From: Candidatus Dormiibacterota bacterium
GTDB lineage: Bacteria > Chloroflexota > Dormibacteria > UBA8260 > Bog-877
Direction of reading: 5' to 3'
Assembly: GCA_003133485.1 (NCBI GenBank)
Contig: PKXR01000181.1
Span: forward strand, 20,763-28,821
Length of the DNA: 8,059 nucleotides
Part shown: positions 1-6,258 of the stretch, piece after piece
How the letters are laid out: the number at the start of each line of letters is the position of its first letter
Numbering within the stretch: position 1 is the first letter of the stretch
Notes under the pieces: generated by a model
The model's input: the letters and a program-made list of their open reading frames with translations, nothing else
Databases searched by the model: none
What the model was told of the DNA's origin: nothing
Translations under genes and position numbers: made by a program

Positions 1-518
1 TGGCCTTTCCTTGGATGCTTTTGACTGTCTCGTCGGTAATCGCCGCGCTGGTCAACTTCGCCATTAGCCTGATTCTCCTGGTTCCGTTCATGCTGCTGTC
101 GCACAAGGGAGTTGGCCTTTCGATCCTCGCGGCACCGCTTCTGGTAGCCATCACGTTCGCCTTGGCGCTGGGCTTGGGATTGATGGTGGCGGCGGGGAAC
201 GTTTACCTGCGCGACCTGTCCTACTTAGTCAATCTGGGGACGTTGGTCTGGTTCTACATCACTCCGGTCATCTATCCCTGGAGTTTGGTCGAGTCCAAGT
301 TCTCGCACCACGGCTTGGAAGGCCAGCTCGCCCACATCGTGTTGTACGCCAACCCCATGACGTGGGTGGTGTTGGGATTTCAGGACGTGTTCGTCTTCGG
401 TCGATGGCCGCAACATTGGCATGGGCTGGGCTATTCGCTGGTGTTTTCGCTACTCTCCATCTGGCTGGGGCTTCGGGTGTTCCGGCGCCTACGCCGCCGG
501 TTCGCCGAGGAAGTCTGA
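1..518 (+). CDS. wzm: ABC-2 type polysaccharide export permease, C-terminal part (Wzm/TagG family), 5' truncated by window
   Basis: This is the membrane subunit of an ABC exporter that moves undecaprenyl-linked polysaccharide or a related glycan across the cytoplasmic membrane. The frame is open from base 3, so the gene starts outside the window. About 171 residues are visible, against roughly 260-290 for the family. The visible part holds several strongly hydrophobic segments. It also has the family pattern NVYLRD followed by WFYITPVIYP, typical of Wzm, TagG and RfbA permeases, and it ends with a basic tail (FRRLRRRFAEEV). The TGA stop shares its A with the ATG of the following ATPase gene, so the two are translationally coupled and almost certainly form one transporter. 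The nature of the exported glycan cannot be read from this sequence. The Wzm name is at family level; TagG is an equally fair label. Confidence 0.9.
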   Translation, partial: AFPWMLLTVSSVIAALVNFAISLILLVPFMLLSHKGVGLSILAAPLLVAITFALALGLGLMVAAGNVYLRDLSYLVNLGTLVWFYITPVIYPWSLVESKFSHHGLEGQLAHIVLYANPMTWVVLGFQDVFVFGRWPQHWHGLGYSLVFSLLSIWLGLRVFRRLRRRFAEEV

Positions 519-1747
519 TGTCCGATCCTGTCATTAAAATCACGGATGTCAGCAAGCGCTTTCGCGTCTATCACCAACGCAACACCACGCTGAAGCATTC
601 TCTAATCGACCGCCGGCGTGGACGTTACGAGGAGTTCTGGGCTGTCCGCGACGTCAGCGTCGACATCCCCGAGGGTGACTCACTCGGCATCATCGGCGAG
701 AATGGCTCGGGCAAGTCCACACTGCTGAAGTGCGTGGCCGGGATTCTGATTCAGGACAAGGGATCTATCTCCGTCCAGGGACGACTCGCATCATTGCTGG
801 AGGTCGGCGCCGGGTTTCACCCTGACTTCACCGGGCGCGAGAACGTTTATCTGAACGGCGCAATACTGGGACTGCCCCGGCGCTACATCACGTCAATCCT
901 GAGCGCGATCGTGGAGTTCGCCGAGCTGGAGCAGTTCATCGATAACCCGGTGAAAACGTACAGCTCTGGCATGTACACGCGGCTAGGCTTTGCGATTGCC
1001 GTGCACTTGGACCCGGACATCTTAGTGGTGGACGAGGTCCTAGCGGTGGGGGACGAAGCCTTTCAGCGGCGCTGCATGGAGCGGATCAACGCGCTACGCG
1101 CTGAGGGACGAACCCTAGTTTTCGTCTCACATGGCATGGACTCGGTACGTTCGGTCAGCGACCGCTGTCTGTGGATGGACCATGGAGTGGCCCGAATGGT
1201 AGGCGGGGTGGACACCGTGATTGGTGCATATCTCACGGAGGTCAATCGGCGGGAAGAGAAGGAGCTGGAAGTAACCGAGACGACCGAGATCGACTCGACT
1301 CCGGGACGGATGGGGGTGAGGATCACTGCGGTCGACTTCTCCGGCCCGTTGGGTTCGACTTCGGTGTTCAACACCGGTGAGGCGATGACTGTGTCGGTCG
1401 AGTACGACGCGCCTCAGCTTCTTCGAGGCGCTCGGTTCAGCATCACTTTTCTGCGGGCCGATGGCACTCCGATACTGACCGTCCCGACCGATGACCTGGA
1501 GACCGGCAACGCAGATCTACCTAGGCGGGGAGTGGTCCAGCTCGCGCTACCGGGGGTGCCTTTCCTTGAAGGCATGTACCGAGTGACCGTCGACATCACC
1601 GAGATCGCTTCGGGTCAGCTCTACACGCGGCTGGAGCGGGTCCGGCCCTTTCGGGTCCATAGCGCCAATCACCGCGAGGCTGGACTGGCGCTGTTGGGGC
1701 ACACCTGGGAGCTGCCCCAGGTGACTGCTCGGGTGGCCCGCCGCTAG
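518..1747 (+). CDS. wzt: ABC polysaccharide exporter ATP-binding protein with C-terminal Wzt-like domain
   Basis: This 409-residue protein is the ATPase that powers the permease just upstream. The nucleotide-binding domain fills about residues 1-245. It has Walker A GENGSGKST (60-68), the Wzt/TagH-typical stretch LLEVGAGFHPDFTGRENVYL (93-112), the signature SSGM (149-152), Walker B ILVVDE (168-173) and the switch histidine H205 in FVSHG. A charged linker rich in Glu and Thr (about 245-262) leads to a second, beta-rich domain (about 265-385). In O-antigen exporters such a domain binds the glycan end and sets export specificity. I chose the ATG at 518 because it overlaps the permease stop, follows GAGGAAG at 507-513 and gives the normal family N-terminus; the frame is open further upstream to 362 but only over permease sequence. 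The substrate glycan is unknown. Confidence 0.95.
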   Translation: MSDPVIKITDVSKRFRVYHQRNTTLKHSLIDRRRGRYEEFWAVRDVSVDIPEGDSLGIIGENGSGKSTLLKCVAGILIQDKGSISVQGRLASLLEVGAGFHPDFTGRENVYLNGAILGLPRRYITSILSAIVEFAELEQFIDNPVKTYSSGMYTRLGFAIAVHLDPDILVVDEVLAVGDEAFQRRCMERINALRAEGRTLVFVSHGMDSVRSVSDRCLWMDHGVARMVGGVDTVIGAYLTEVNRREEKELEVTETTEIDSTPGRMGVRITAVDFSGPLGSTSVFNTGEAMTVSVEYDAPQLLRGARFSITFLRADGTPILTVPTDDLETGNADLPRRGVVQLALPGVPFLEGMYRVTVDITEIASGQLYTRLERVRPFRVHSANHREAGLALLGHTWELPQVTARVARR

Positions 1748-1760
1748 AAGTGGGCCTGGT

Positions 1761-1792
1761 GGGAGTTGGCTCAGCTCCCGAGCGGGGAGCTG
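1761..1792. terminator. Three-armed palindrome between convergent genes, candidate bidirectional terminator
   Basis: Three 8-base arms follow one another: GGGAGTTG (1761-1768), CAGCTCCC (1772-1779) and GGGAGCTG (1785-1792). The middle arm can pair with the left arm (seven Watson-Crick pairs plus one G-T pair, 3-base loop) or perfectly with the right arm (8 pairs, 5-base loop), so the two hairpins exclude each other. The element covers the 23-base gap after the ATPase gene and runs into the last codons of the convergent GtrA gene, including its stop. No T-run follows on either strand, so a classical intrinsic terminator is not proven. The pairing is seen directly; the function is inferred from position. 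Confidence 0.5.
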
Positions 1793-2214
1793 GAGAAGGT
1801 CACGTTGTGGTTGGCGAGATAATTCCAGACCGCAGCCACTGCGCTGCCGAACACCAGGGCCACCAGGTAGTAGAGGTGGAACCGGGAGACGCAGGTGAGC
1901 AGCACCGCCTCATTGATCCCCAGCCCGACCAGACTGACGGCTTCGAAGGTCAGAAAGCGTCTGCGCTGAGGGCCTCCGCGGCGGTCCCTCCAGGTGACCA
2001 TCGAGTTCAGGGTGAAGGTGACCAGGATGGCCAGCTGGATGGAGATCCCCGACGCCAACCACAGTGGCAGGTGAACGTGGTGGTACAGGATCACCGTGCC
2101 GACAAAGGTGACGATCAGGCCCACCAACCCGACGCTGAGGAAGGTGGGGAAGCGCTTCCAGTGGCGGCGCAGGACTTCCTGGACCTCGCGCGCTGATAGG
2201 CGCCGGCGTTCCAT
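1771..2214 (-). CDS. GtrA-family small membrane protein
   Basis: This is a 147-residue protein with four hydrophobic segments (about residues 24-44, 51-72, 89-109 and 113-133), the usual size and layout of the GtrA/DPMS family. Members are thought to move or present polyprenyl-linked sugars, or to assist a glycosyltransferase, in surface polysaccharide modification. Family-like marks are FLSVGLVGL after a basic N-terminus, FTLNSMVTW at the end of the second segment, and WNYLANHNVTF at the end of the fourth. I start it at the ATG at 2214. A TTG at 2226 would add four residues; neither has a clear Shine-Dalgarno sequence, and the frame stays open upstream to 2358 without another ATG or GTG. It converges on the polysaccharide exporter, which fits a common role in surface glycans. 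The substrate is not predictable from sequence. Confidence 0.87.
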   Translation of the reverse strand: MERRRLSAREVQEVLRRHWKRFPTFLSVGLVGLIVTFVGTVILYHHVHLPLWLASGISIQLAILVTFTLNSMVTWRDRRGGPQRRRFLTFEAVSLVGLGINEAVLLTCVSRFHLYYLVALVFGSAVAAVWNYLANHNVTFSSSPLGS

Positions 2215-2294
2215 AAATGCGCTCAAGACGTAGCGAGCGTACCAGAGGCCCGAAGCCGGACTGATCTCGAACGGGTCGCGTGAAGGTGACGGCT

Positions 2295-2313
2295 GCCCTG
2301 GCTGGGCCAGGGT
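2295..2313 (-). terminator. Hairpin just after the asparaginase gene
   Basis: CCCTGGC (2296-2302) and GCCAGGG (2306-2312) form a perfect 7-pair stem around a TGG loop, and G2295-T2313 can add a wobble pair. It begins about 14 bases beyond the asparaginase stop, within the roughly 100-base gap before the GtrA gene on the same strand. There is no T-run on the minus strand, so it may be a weak or factor-assisted terminator or an mRNA end stabiliser. The pairing is seen; the role is inferred. Confidence 0.4.
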
Positions 2314-2326
2314 GCCAGGACCCCGA

Positions 2327-3325
2327 TCAGAGCTGGAACAGAGTCCGGATCTCGCCTACGGGAGTGCCCACCCAGTTTGTGACGGGGGAGTCGACCAGCT
2401 GGGCCAGGTTGCCGCTGAGGTCGGTGTCGAGGAAGCCTAACTGCTGCAGGGCACGGGTAGCGATTTGGGGCAGCCCCGCCGCTGCCCCTGACTCCAGCTT
2501 GATCACCAGGGCCCAGCTACCGTCGCGGGCTACGGCCCCGAAGATGGCTGCGGCGCCCCCCTTGGCGGTGAACGTGGCCCCGGCGGCGCCAACCAGGGCG
2601 GAATCGAACGAGTGGGTGCCCCCGATCAGCCAGGGGTGATGCGCCATGGCTGCCTGGCAGCTCTGAAAGGCGGGATCCGAACTGGCGGCGCGGGCCAGGG
2701 CGGCCGCGAACTCCCGTAGCGAGAGGCCAAAGGTCGGCAGTCCGCAGCCGTCGATCCCAAACGGCATGTCCTCCGCGTGCAGCCCCGCATGTCTCGCCAG
2801 TCGGTCCGCAATCTGAACCTGGAGTGGGTGATCCCGCTCCATATACGTCTCGATCGGCCAGCCCTCGTGAACACACGTCGCGAGCATTGCCGAATGCTTT
2901 CCTGAGCAGTTGTTGAAAATCGGAGTGGCGCTCTGCCCTCGGCCGAGCAGCTCGGCGGTGGCGGTGGGGTCACTCGGCAGATGGCTGCCACATTGCAGGT
3001 CTTCGTCCTTCAGCCCGGCGGCTTCCAGAATCCGCCGCGCCGCCTCCACGTGGCCGGGTTCCCCTTGGTGTGAGGCACAGGCGATCGCGATGCTCTCCTC
3101 GCCCAGCCCCAGGTCGGAGGCAGTTCCTGTTGCCACGAAGCTAGAGGCCTGAAAGGGCTTGCAGGCGCTGCGCAGGGTGGTGACCAAGTTCGGGTCTCCC
3201 GCCCCGCGCATGAGCTGTCCCGAGTTGTCCACCAGGACGGCGTGGCCGCGAACCAGGCCTTCGACGATCCCGCCACGACAGATTTCCGCTAGGGGGGCAG
3301 GTTCCGTCGCCACTTCGCTCGGCAA
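2327..3325 (-). CDS. L-asparaginase, class 3 (asparaginase II, Rhizobium etli type)
   Basis: This 332-residue enzyme is predicted to hydrolyse L-asparagine to aspartate and ammonia in the cytoplasm; there is no signal peptide. It belongs to the thermolabile R. etli type family (Pfam Asparaginase_II), unrelated to E. coli AnsA/AnsB, and has the normal length. Expected active-site residues are present: the SxxK pair S53/K56 in RSACKPFQ, S85 in ACASHQGEP, the NNCSGKH block with C140 and K143, C194 in IDGCGLPT, and K255 in FTAKGGA. In the R. etli enzyme ReAV the equivalent Cys, Lys and Cys bind zinc, and two Ser-Lys pairs carry out catalysis (recalled from the literature). I take the TTG at 3325 as start because GGGGAGA lies nine bases upstream (3341-3335). 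The GTG at 3313 would also keep the domain but has a poor ribosome site. It is divergent from the dehydrogenase gene. Confidence 0.93.
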   Translation of the reverse strand: MPSEVATEPAPLAEICRGGIVEGLVRGHAVLVDNSGQLMRGAGDPNLVTTLRSACKPFQASSFVATGTASDLGLGEESIAIACASHQGEPGHVEAARRILEAAGLKDEDLQCGSHLPSDPTATAELLGRGQSATPIFNNCSGKHSAMLATCVHEGWPIETYMERDHPLQVQIADRLARHAGLHAEDMPFGIDGCGLPTFGLSLREFAAALARAASSDPAFQSCQAAMAHHPWLIGGTHSFDSALVGAAGATFTAKGGAAAIFGAVARDGSWALVIKLESGAAAGLPQIATRALQQLGFLDTDLSGNLAQLVDSPVTNWVGTPVGEIRTLFQL

Positions 3326-3479
3326 GCTAAGACATCTCCCCGGTTGCTCGGCCCATCCGCCGACAAGGCGGGGCCAAGCAGCGGCACGCCGCGAGGTGGG
3401 CCGGATTAGTGTACGTAGCCGACCCCCGGGCTCCGGGCGGCAGGTGCCGATGGGAGATGGGCACGAGGAGGATCTAGTC
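3326..3479. promoter_or_regulatory. Divergent intergenic region between asparaginase and SDR genes
   Basis: These 154 bases must carry the promoters of both flanking genes. A weak hairpin is present: CCGCC (3357-3361) and GGCGG (3367-3371) around GACAA, with GGCC at 3350-3353 and 3372-3375 able to extend it past a 3-base bulge. TAGTGT at 3408-3413 fits a loose TAnnnT -10 box for the plus strand, but no convincing -35 box is spaced correctly. I cannot assign an operator or riboswitch here. Confidence 0.3.
3465..3471 (+). promoter_or_regulatory. Ribosome binding site that decides a TTG start
   Basis: GAGGAGG ends eight bases before the TTG at 3480. This is near-ideal spacing, whereas the in-frame ATG at 3450 has only a weak AGGTG-like stretch before it. 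It supports TTG as the start of the dehydrogenase. Confidence 0.7.
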
Positions 3480-4241
3480 TTGAGGCGCTTCCAAGATCAA
3501 GTAGCCCTGATTACCGGCGGCGGCCAAGGGATCGGGGAAGCCACTGTCCGGCGCTTCGCCGAGGAAGGGGCCAAGGTGGTGGTCGCGGACCTCAACGGCG
3601 ATGCGGCCACGGCGGTCGCAGAGAGCGTCAGCAGCACCGGCGGCGAGGCCCTGGGAGTCACCTGCGACGTCCAGGAGGAATCCAGCGTGGAGGCGCTGGT
3701 GGAGGCCGGGCTGGGTCGCTTCGGGCAGATTGACATATTGGTGAGCAACGCCGGTGTCACCCGCGACAACCTGCTCCACAAGATGACGCTCGCTGAATGG
3801 GACCAGGTGATCCAGGTGCATACCAGAGGTGCCTTTCTGTGTGCCCGGGCAGTCGCCCGCAACATGGTTTCCCGCAAGCGGGGAAAGATGGTCTTCCTCT
3901 CTTCCACCTCGGCCCTCGGCAACCGCGGTCAGGCTAACTACTCGACCGCCAAGGCCGGGCTGCAGGGGCTGACCAGAACGCTGGCGCTGGAGCTCGGACC
4001 GTTCCAGATCAACGTCAATTCCGTGGCTCCCGGATTTGTCGACACTGCCATGACCAGAGCGGTGGCGGAGCGGCTGCACCTCTCGCTGGAGGAATTCTGG
4101 CAGGAGGCCGCCCGGCAGATCCCGCTCGGCCGGTTGGGGCAGACCGAGGATATCGCCGCGGTGATCGCCTTTCTCTGCTCAGAGGACGCCGCCTATATCA
4201 GCGGCCAGGTAATTTACGTGAATGGGGGCCGGCCCAGCTGA
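3480..4241 (+). CDS. FabG-like short-chain dehydrogenase/reductase (SDR, 3-oxoacyl-ACP reductase family)
   Basis: This is a 253-residue classical SDR, predicted to be a cytoplasmic NAD(P)(H)-dependent oxidoreductase acting on a keto or hydroxy group, possibly on an acyl carrier or CoA ester. Seen in order: the cofactor loop TGGGQGIG (12-19), D37 at the end of beta-2 (which would favour NAD(H) over NADP(H)), the NNAG-equivalent SNAG (89-92), catalytic S141, Y154 and K158 in the YSTAK block, and PGFVDTAM (184-191). The C-terminus SGQVIYVNGG is FabG-like. The tetrad asparagine normally in the NLTG-like motif is replaced by H114 (VHTRGAF), as in some SDRs of the multifunctional enzyme 2 type. The TTG start follows a strong ribosome site and gives a normal N-terminus (MRRFQDQVALITGG). 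An ATG at 3450 would add ten residues. The substrate is not determinable; the convergent crotonase gene hints at acyl-CoA chemistry. Confidence 0.9.
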   Translation: MRRFQDQVALITGGGQGIGEATVRRFAEEGAKVVVADLNGDAATAVAESVSSTGGEALGVTCDVQEESSVEALVEAGLGRFGQIDILVSNAGVTRDNLLHKMTLAEWDQVIQVHTRGAFLCARAVARNMVSRKRGKMVFLSSTSALGNRGQANYSTAKAGLQGLTRTLALELGPFQINVNSVAPGFVDTAMTRAVAERLHLSLEEFWQEAARQIPLGRLGQTEDIAAVIAFLCSEDAAYISGQVIYVNGGRPS

Positions 4242-4249
4242 GGCTGGCC
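4231..4249. terminator. Possible short hairpin at the SDR / enoyl-CoA hydratase convergent junction
   Basis: GGCCCAGC (4231-4238) can pair with GCTGGCC (4243-4249) with one bulged C and a TGAG loop. It covers the stop codon of the dehydrogenase and most of the 10-base gap before the convergent gene. There is no T-run, so it is only a candidate bidirectional terminator. Confidence 0.3.
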
Positions 4250-4251
4250 GA

Positions 4252-5043
4252 CTAGCTCGGATCGGGCGGGGGAGCCCAACTGGGGGGGCGTCGCTCCAGG
4301 AAGGCCGTCATGCCCTCATGGGCCTCCGAACTGGAGAAGAGCTGGGCTGAGAGTTCAACCATGGCGGCAAAAGCGTCGCCCCGGGACATCTCCGGCACCG
4401 CGTTGAGGATCCTCTTGGTGGTGGCGAGGGCGTTGGGGTGGGCCAGCAATAGCTGGCGCACCACCAGCTCCACCGCTTCTCCCAACTCCGGATCGGAGAC
4501 CACGTGGGCCACCAGGCCAATCGCCTGCGCCTCGGCGGCATCGATCGTCGCTCCGGTTAGGAACATTCGGGCCGCGGCGCTGCGGCCGATCTTGGGCAGC
4601 ACCACCACCGAGAGCACCGCCGGGGCGACCCCCATCCGGACCTCGCCGGTGGCGAAGGTCGCCGACTCCGCGGCGATCGCGATGTCGCAGGCCGCGACCA
4701 ATCCCAGGCCGCCGGCACGGGCGGCGCCTCCCACCGCGCAGACGACCGGCTTGGGGCAATCCAGGATCAGCTGGAAGAGCGGGGCCAAGGCCCCGACTCC
4801 GGGTGCGAGACGCCCCTCCTGGATGCCGGCGGTCTGCTCCCGGAGGTCCGCTCCCGAGCAGAAGGCGGGACCGGTGTGGCCGAGCACCAGAACCCGGATC
4901 TGCTCGTCCGCCTGGGCTCTCTCGATCTCGCCGCGTAGATCGGCCAGCATCGCGGCCGAGAGGGCGTTGCGGTTGCTGGGGGAATCGAGTTGAAGCTGGG
5001 CGACCCCTCCTGCGAACTCCGACCGCACCAGGCCTGCCGGCAT
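4252..5043 (-). CDS. Enoyl-CoA hydratase/isomerase (crotonase) family protein
   Basis: This 263-residue cytoplasmic protein has the usual length of a single-domain crotonase. It binds acyl-CoA esters and stabilises an enolate in an oxyanion hole. The two oxyanion segments are visible: GPAFCSGADL (58-67) and GGAARAGGLGLVAACD (105-120). The second acid is present as E134 in TGEVRMGVAPAVLS. The first, equal to Glu144 of rat mitochondrial hydratase, is G114 here. The GLVAACD and EVRMGVAPAVLS pattern resembles LiuC/methylglutaconyl-CoA hydratase-like proteins more than the fatty-acid hydratases, so a role in leucine or branched acyl-CoA breakdown is possible but unproven. The ATG at 5043 has GGAGGAG (5056-5050) six bases upstream. 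It converges on the SDR gene 10 bases away and is divergent from the protease gene. Confidence 0.92.
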   Translation of the reverse strand: MPAGLVRSEFAGGVAQLQLDSPSNRNALSAAMLADLRGEIERAQADEQIRVLVLGHTGPAFCSGADLREQTAGIQEGRLAPGVGALAPLFQLILDCPKPVVCAVGGAARAGGLGLVAACDIAIAAESATFATGEVRMGVAPAVLSVVVLPKIGRSAAARMFLTGATIDAAEAQAIGLVAHVVSDPELGEAVELVVRQLLLAHPNALATTKRILNAVPEMSRGDAFAAMVELSAQLFSSSEAHEGMTAFLERRPPSWAPPPDPS

Positions 5044-5100
5044 CTCCGACTCCTCCCAAATGTCAATCGGCCCTGTTTGACGCGGCTGCGCTACCTTATC

Positions 5101-5118
5101 CCCACGTGGGAGTCGACT
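5101..5118. promoter_or_regulatory. Two adjacent palindromes in a divergent promoter region, candidate operator
   Basis: CCCACGTGGG (5101-5110) and AGTCGACT (5111-5118) are perfect palindromes lying side by side in the 147-base region between the crotonase gene and the protease gene. TTGACG at 5077-5082 and TACCTT at 5092-5097 resemble -35 and -10 boxes, but the 9-base spacing is too short for them to form one promoter. Symmetric sites of this size are typical of dimeric repressors such as TetR-family proteins. No regulator gene is present in the window, so the function is inferred. Confidence 0.4.
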
Positions 5119-5190
5119 GGCCCAGCCGATCCGCCTACCGCAAGTGGAATGTTGCCCGAGCCAGGGACTGGGCTACACAGTGAGGTGCTG

Positions 5191-6258
5191 ATGAGACGGC
5201 TGACCTGGGGCGCCGTGCCTGCTCTCTTGGCGCTCAGCGTGGTCCTGGCGAGCTGCTCGGCGGCTGGAGCCTCGGGCTCCGCCCCCAAGGTGGCCAAGAT
5301 CCCGGTGATCAAGATCTCGCCCACGTCGCTCTCGCAGTCGCTGCTCGTGCTACAGCAGGCCTATGTGGACCTCTACAAGGAGGTCAGCCCCTCGGTGGTC
5401 CAGATCTCCACCAGCTCTGATCTCGGTTCCGGAATCATCTTCAACACCCAGGGCGACATCGTCACCAACAACCACGTCGCCAACGGCTTCAAAAAGTTTG
5501 AGGTCACCCTGGCCAACGGCAAGGAATATCCCGGGACTCTGGTCAGCAACTTCTCACCGGACGATCTCGCGGTGATTCACATCGACGCGACCGGCCTCCA
5601 GCCCGCAACCTTCGCCAATTCTTCTCAGCTAGAAGTGGGGGACATCGTCCTCGCCATCGGCAATCCGCTCGGCTTTCAGAGCAGTGCCACTGACGGGATC
5701 ATCAGCGCCGTCGGACGGACCGTGAGCGAGCCCAATGGGGTGACCTTGGCGGACGTGATCCAGACCTCCGCTCCGATCAATCCGGGCAACAGTGGGGGCG
5801 CTCTGGTGGATCTGGAGGGACAGGTGGTGGGGATTCCGACCCTGGCCGCCGTCGATGGTCAGCTCGGCGGCTCGGAGGCTGCGGGGATCGGCTTCGCCAT
5901 TCCGAGCAGTACGGTGGCCGACATCGCCGCCCAGATCGTGAAGTACGGCAAGGTGCAGAGCTCCGGCCGCGCCTGCATCGGAGTCGAGGTCGAGCAGGTC
6001 ACTGGTTCCAACGGCCAGGATGACGGCGTGCTGGTCACCGCGATCTCCAGATCCGCGATCGCCGGGTCGGGACTCAAGCCCCAGGACGTGATCACGGCGG
6101 TCAATGGTCAGCCGACGCTCGCGGTCCAGGACCTGACGGACGCCTTGGCCAACCTCAGCCCCGGAAAGACGATCACCCTGTCGGTCACCCACGCGAACGG
6201 CGCGAAGGCCACCTTGTCGATCTCCCTCGGCCAGCTCACGTCGACCGGCTGTGCCTAA
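5191..6258 (+). CDS. Lipoprotein HtrA/DegP-type serine protease with PDZ domain
   Basis: This 355-residue protein is predicted to be exported and lipid-anchored, and to degrade or refold damaged envelope proteins. The N-terminus is a lipoprotein signal: MRRLTW, a hydrophobic stretch, then lipobox LASC with C22 as the modified cysteine. A low-complexity spacer (23-50) leads to the trypsin-like domain (about 58-250), with catalytic H95 in TNNHVA, D125 in DDLAVI and S201 in GNSGGAL. Family patterns IGNPLGF and GIGFAIPS are also present. A single PDZ domain (about 258-347) contains GVLVTAISRSAIAGSGL and VITAVNGQP. Most actinobacterial HtrA proteins use a transmembrane anchor, so the lipid anchor is less usual. 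Cysteines C262 and C354 flank the PDZ domain. The ATG at 5191 has GAGG at 5182-5185; longer in-frame starts would bury the signal peptide. Its stop overlaps the next gene, so it probably leads an operon. Confidence 0.95.
   Translation: MRRLTWGAVPALLALSVVLASCSAAGASGSAPKVAKIPVIKISPTSLSQSLLVLQQAYVDLYKEVSPSVVQISTSSDLGSGIIFNTQGDIVTNNHVANGFKKFEVTLANGKEYPGTLVSNFSPDDLAVIHIDATGLQPATFANSSQLEVGDIVLAIGNPLGFQSSATDGIISAVGRTVSEPNGVTLADVIQTSAPINPGNSGGALVDLEGQVVGIPTLAAVDGQLGGSEAAGIGFAIPSSTVADIAAQIVKYGKVQSSGRACIGVEVEQVTGSNGQDDGVLVTAISRSAIAGSGLKPQDVITAVNGQPTLAVQDLTDALANLSPGKTITLSVTHANGAKATLSISLGQLTSTGCA

Noticed and set aside
362..517. Longer start for the ATPase inside the permease gene
   Set aside because: This part is the permease coding sequence read in another frame; the ATG at 518 has coupling and a good ribosome site.
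1750..2196. 148-codon plus-strand open frame opposite the GtrA gene
   Set aside because: Its product is Gln/Gly/Asp-rich with no hydrophobic core or known motif, and it is the antisense shadow of a clear membrane protein.
3159..3479. N-terminal extension of the dehydrogenase to an upstream start
   Set aside because: It overlaps the divergent asparaginase gene, is Pro/Arg-rich, and the strong ribosome site before the TTG at 3480 gives the normal N-terminus.
3474..4079. 201-codon minus-strand open frame inside the dehydrogenase gene
   Set aside because: No domain pattern is visible, and it lies fully within a gene with the complete SDR motif order.
4310..4993. 227-codon plus-strand open frame opposite the crotonase gene
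   Set aside because: Ala/Ser/Thr/Arg-rich low-complexity translation with no motif; antisense shadow of a gene with catalytic motifs.
5077..5097. TTGACG and TACCTT as a sigma-70 promoter for the protease operon
   Set aside because: The spacing of 9 bases is far from the 16-18 needed, so they cannot form one promoter.
4990..5190. Longer start for the HtrA protease
   Set aside because: It would run over the crotonase start and hide the lipoprotein signal peptide that begins at the ATG at 5191.
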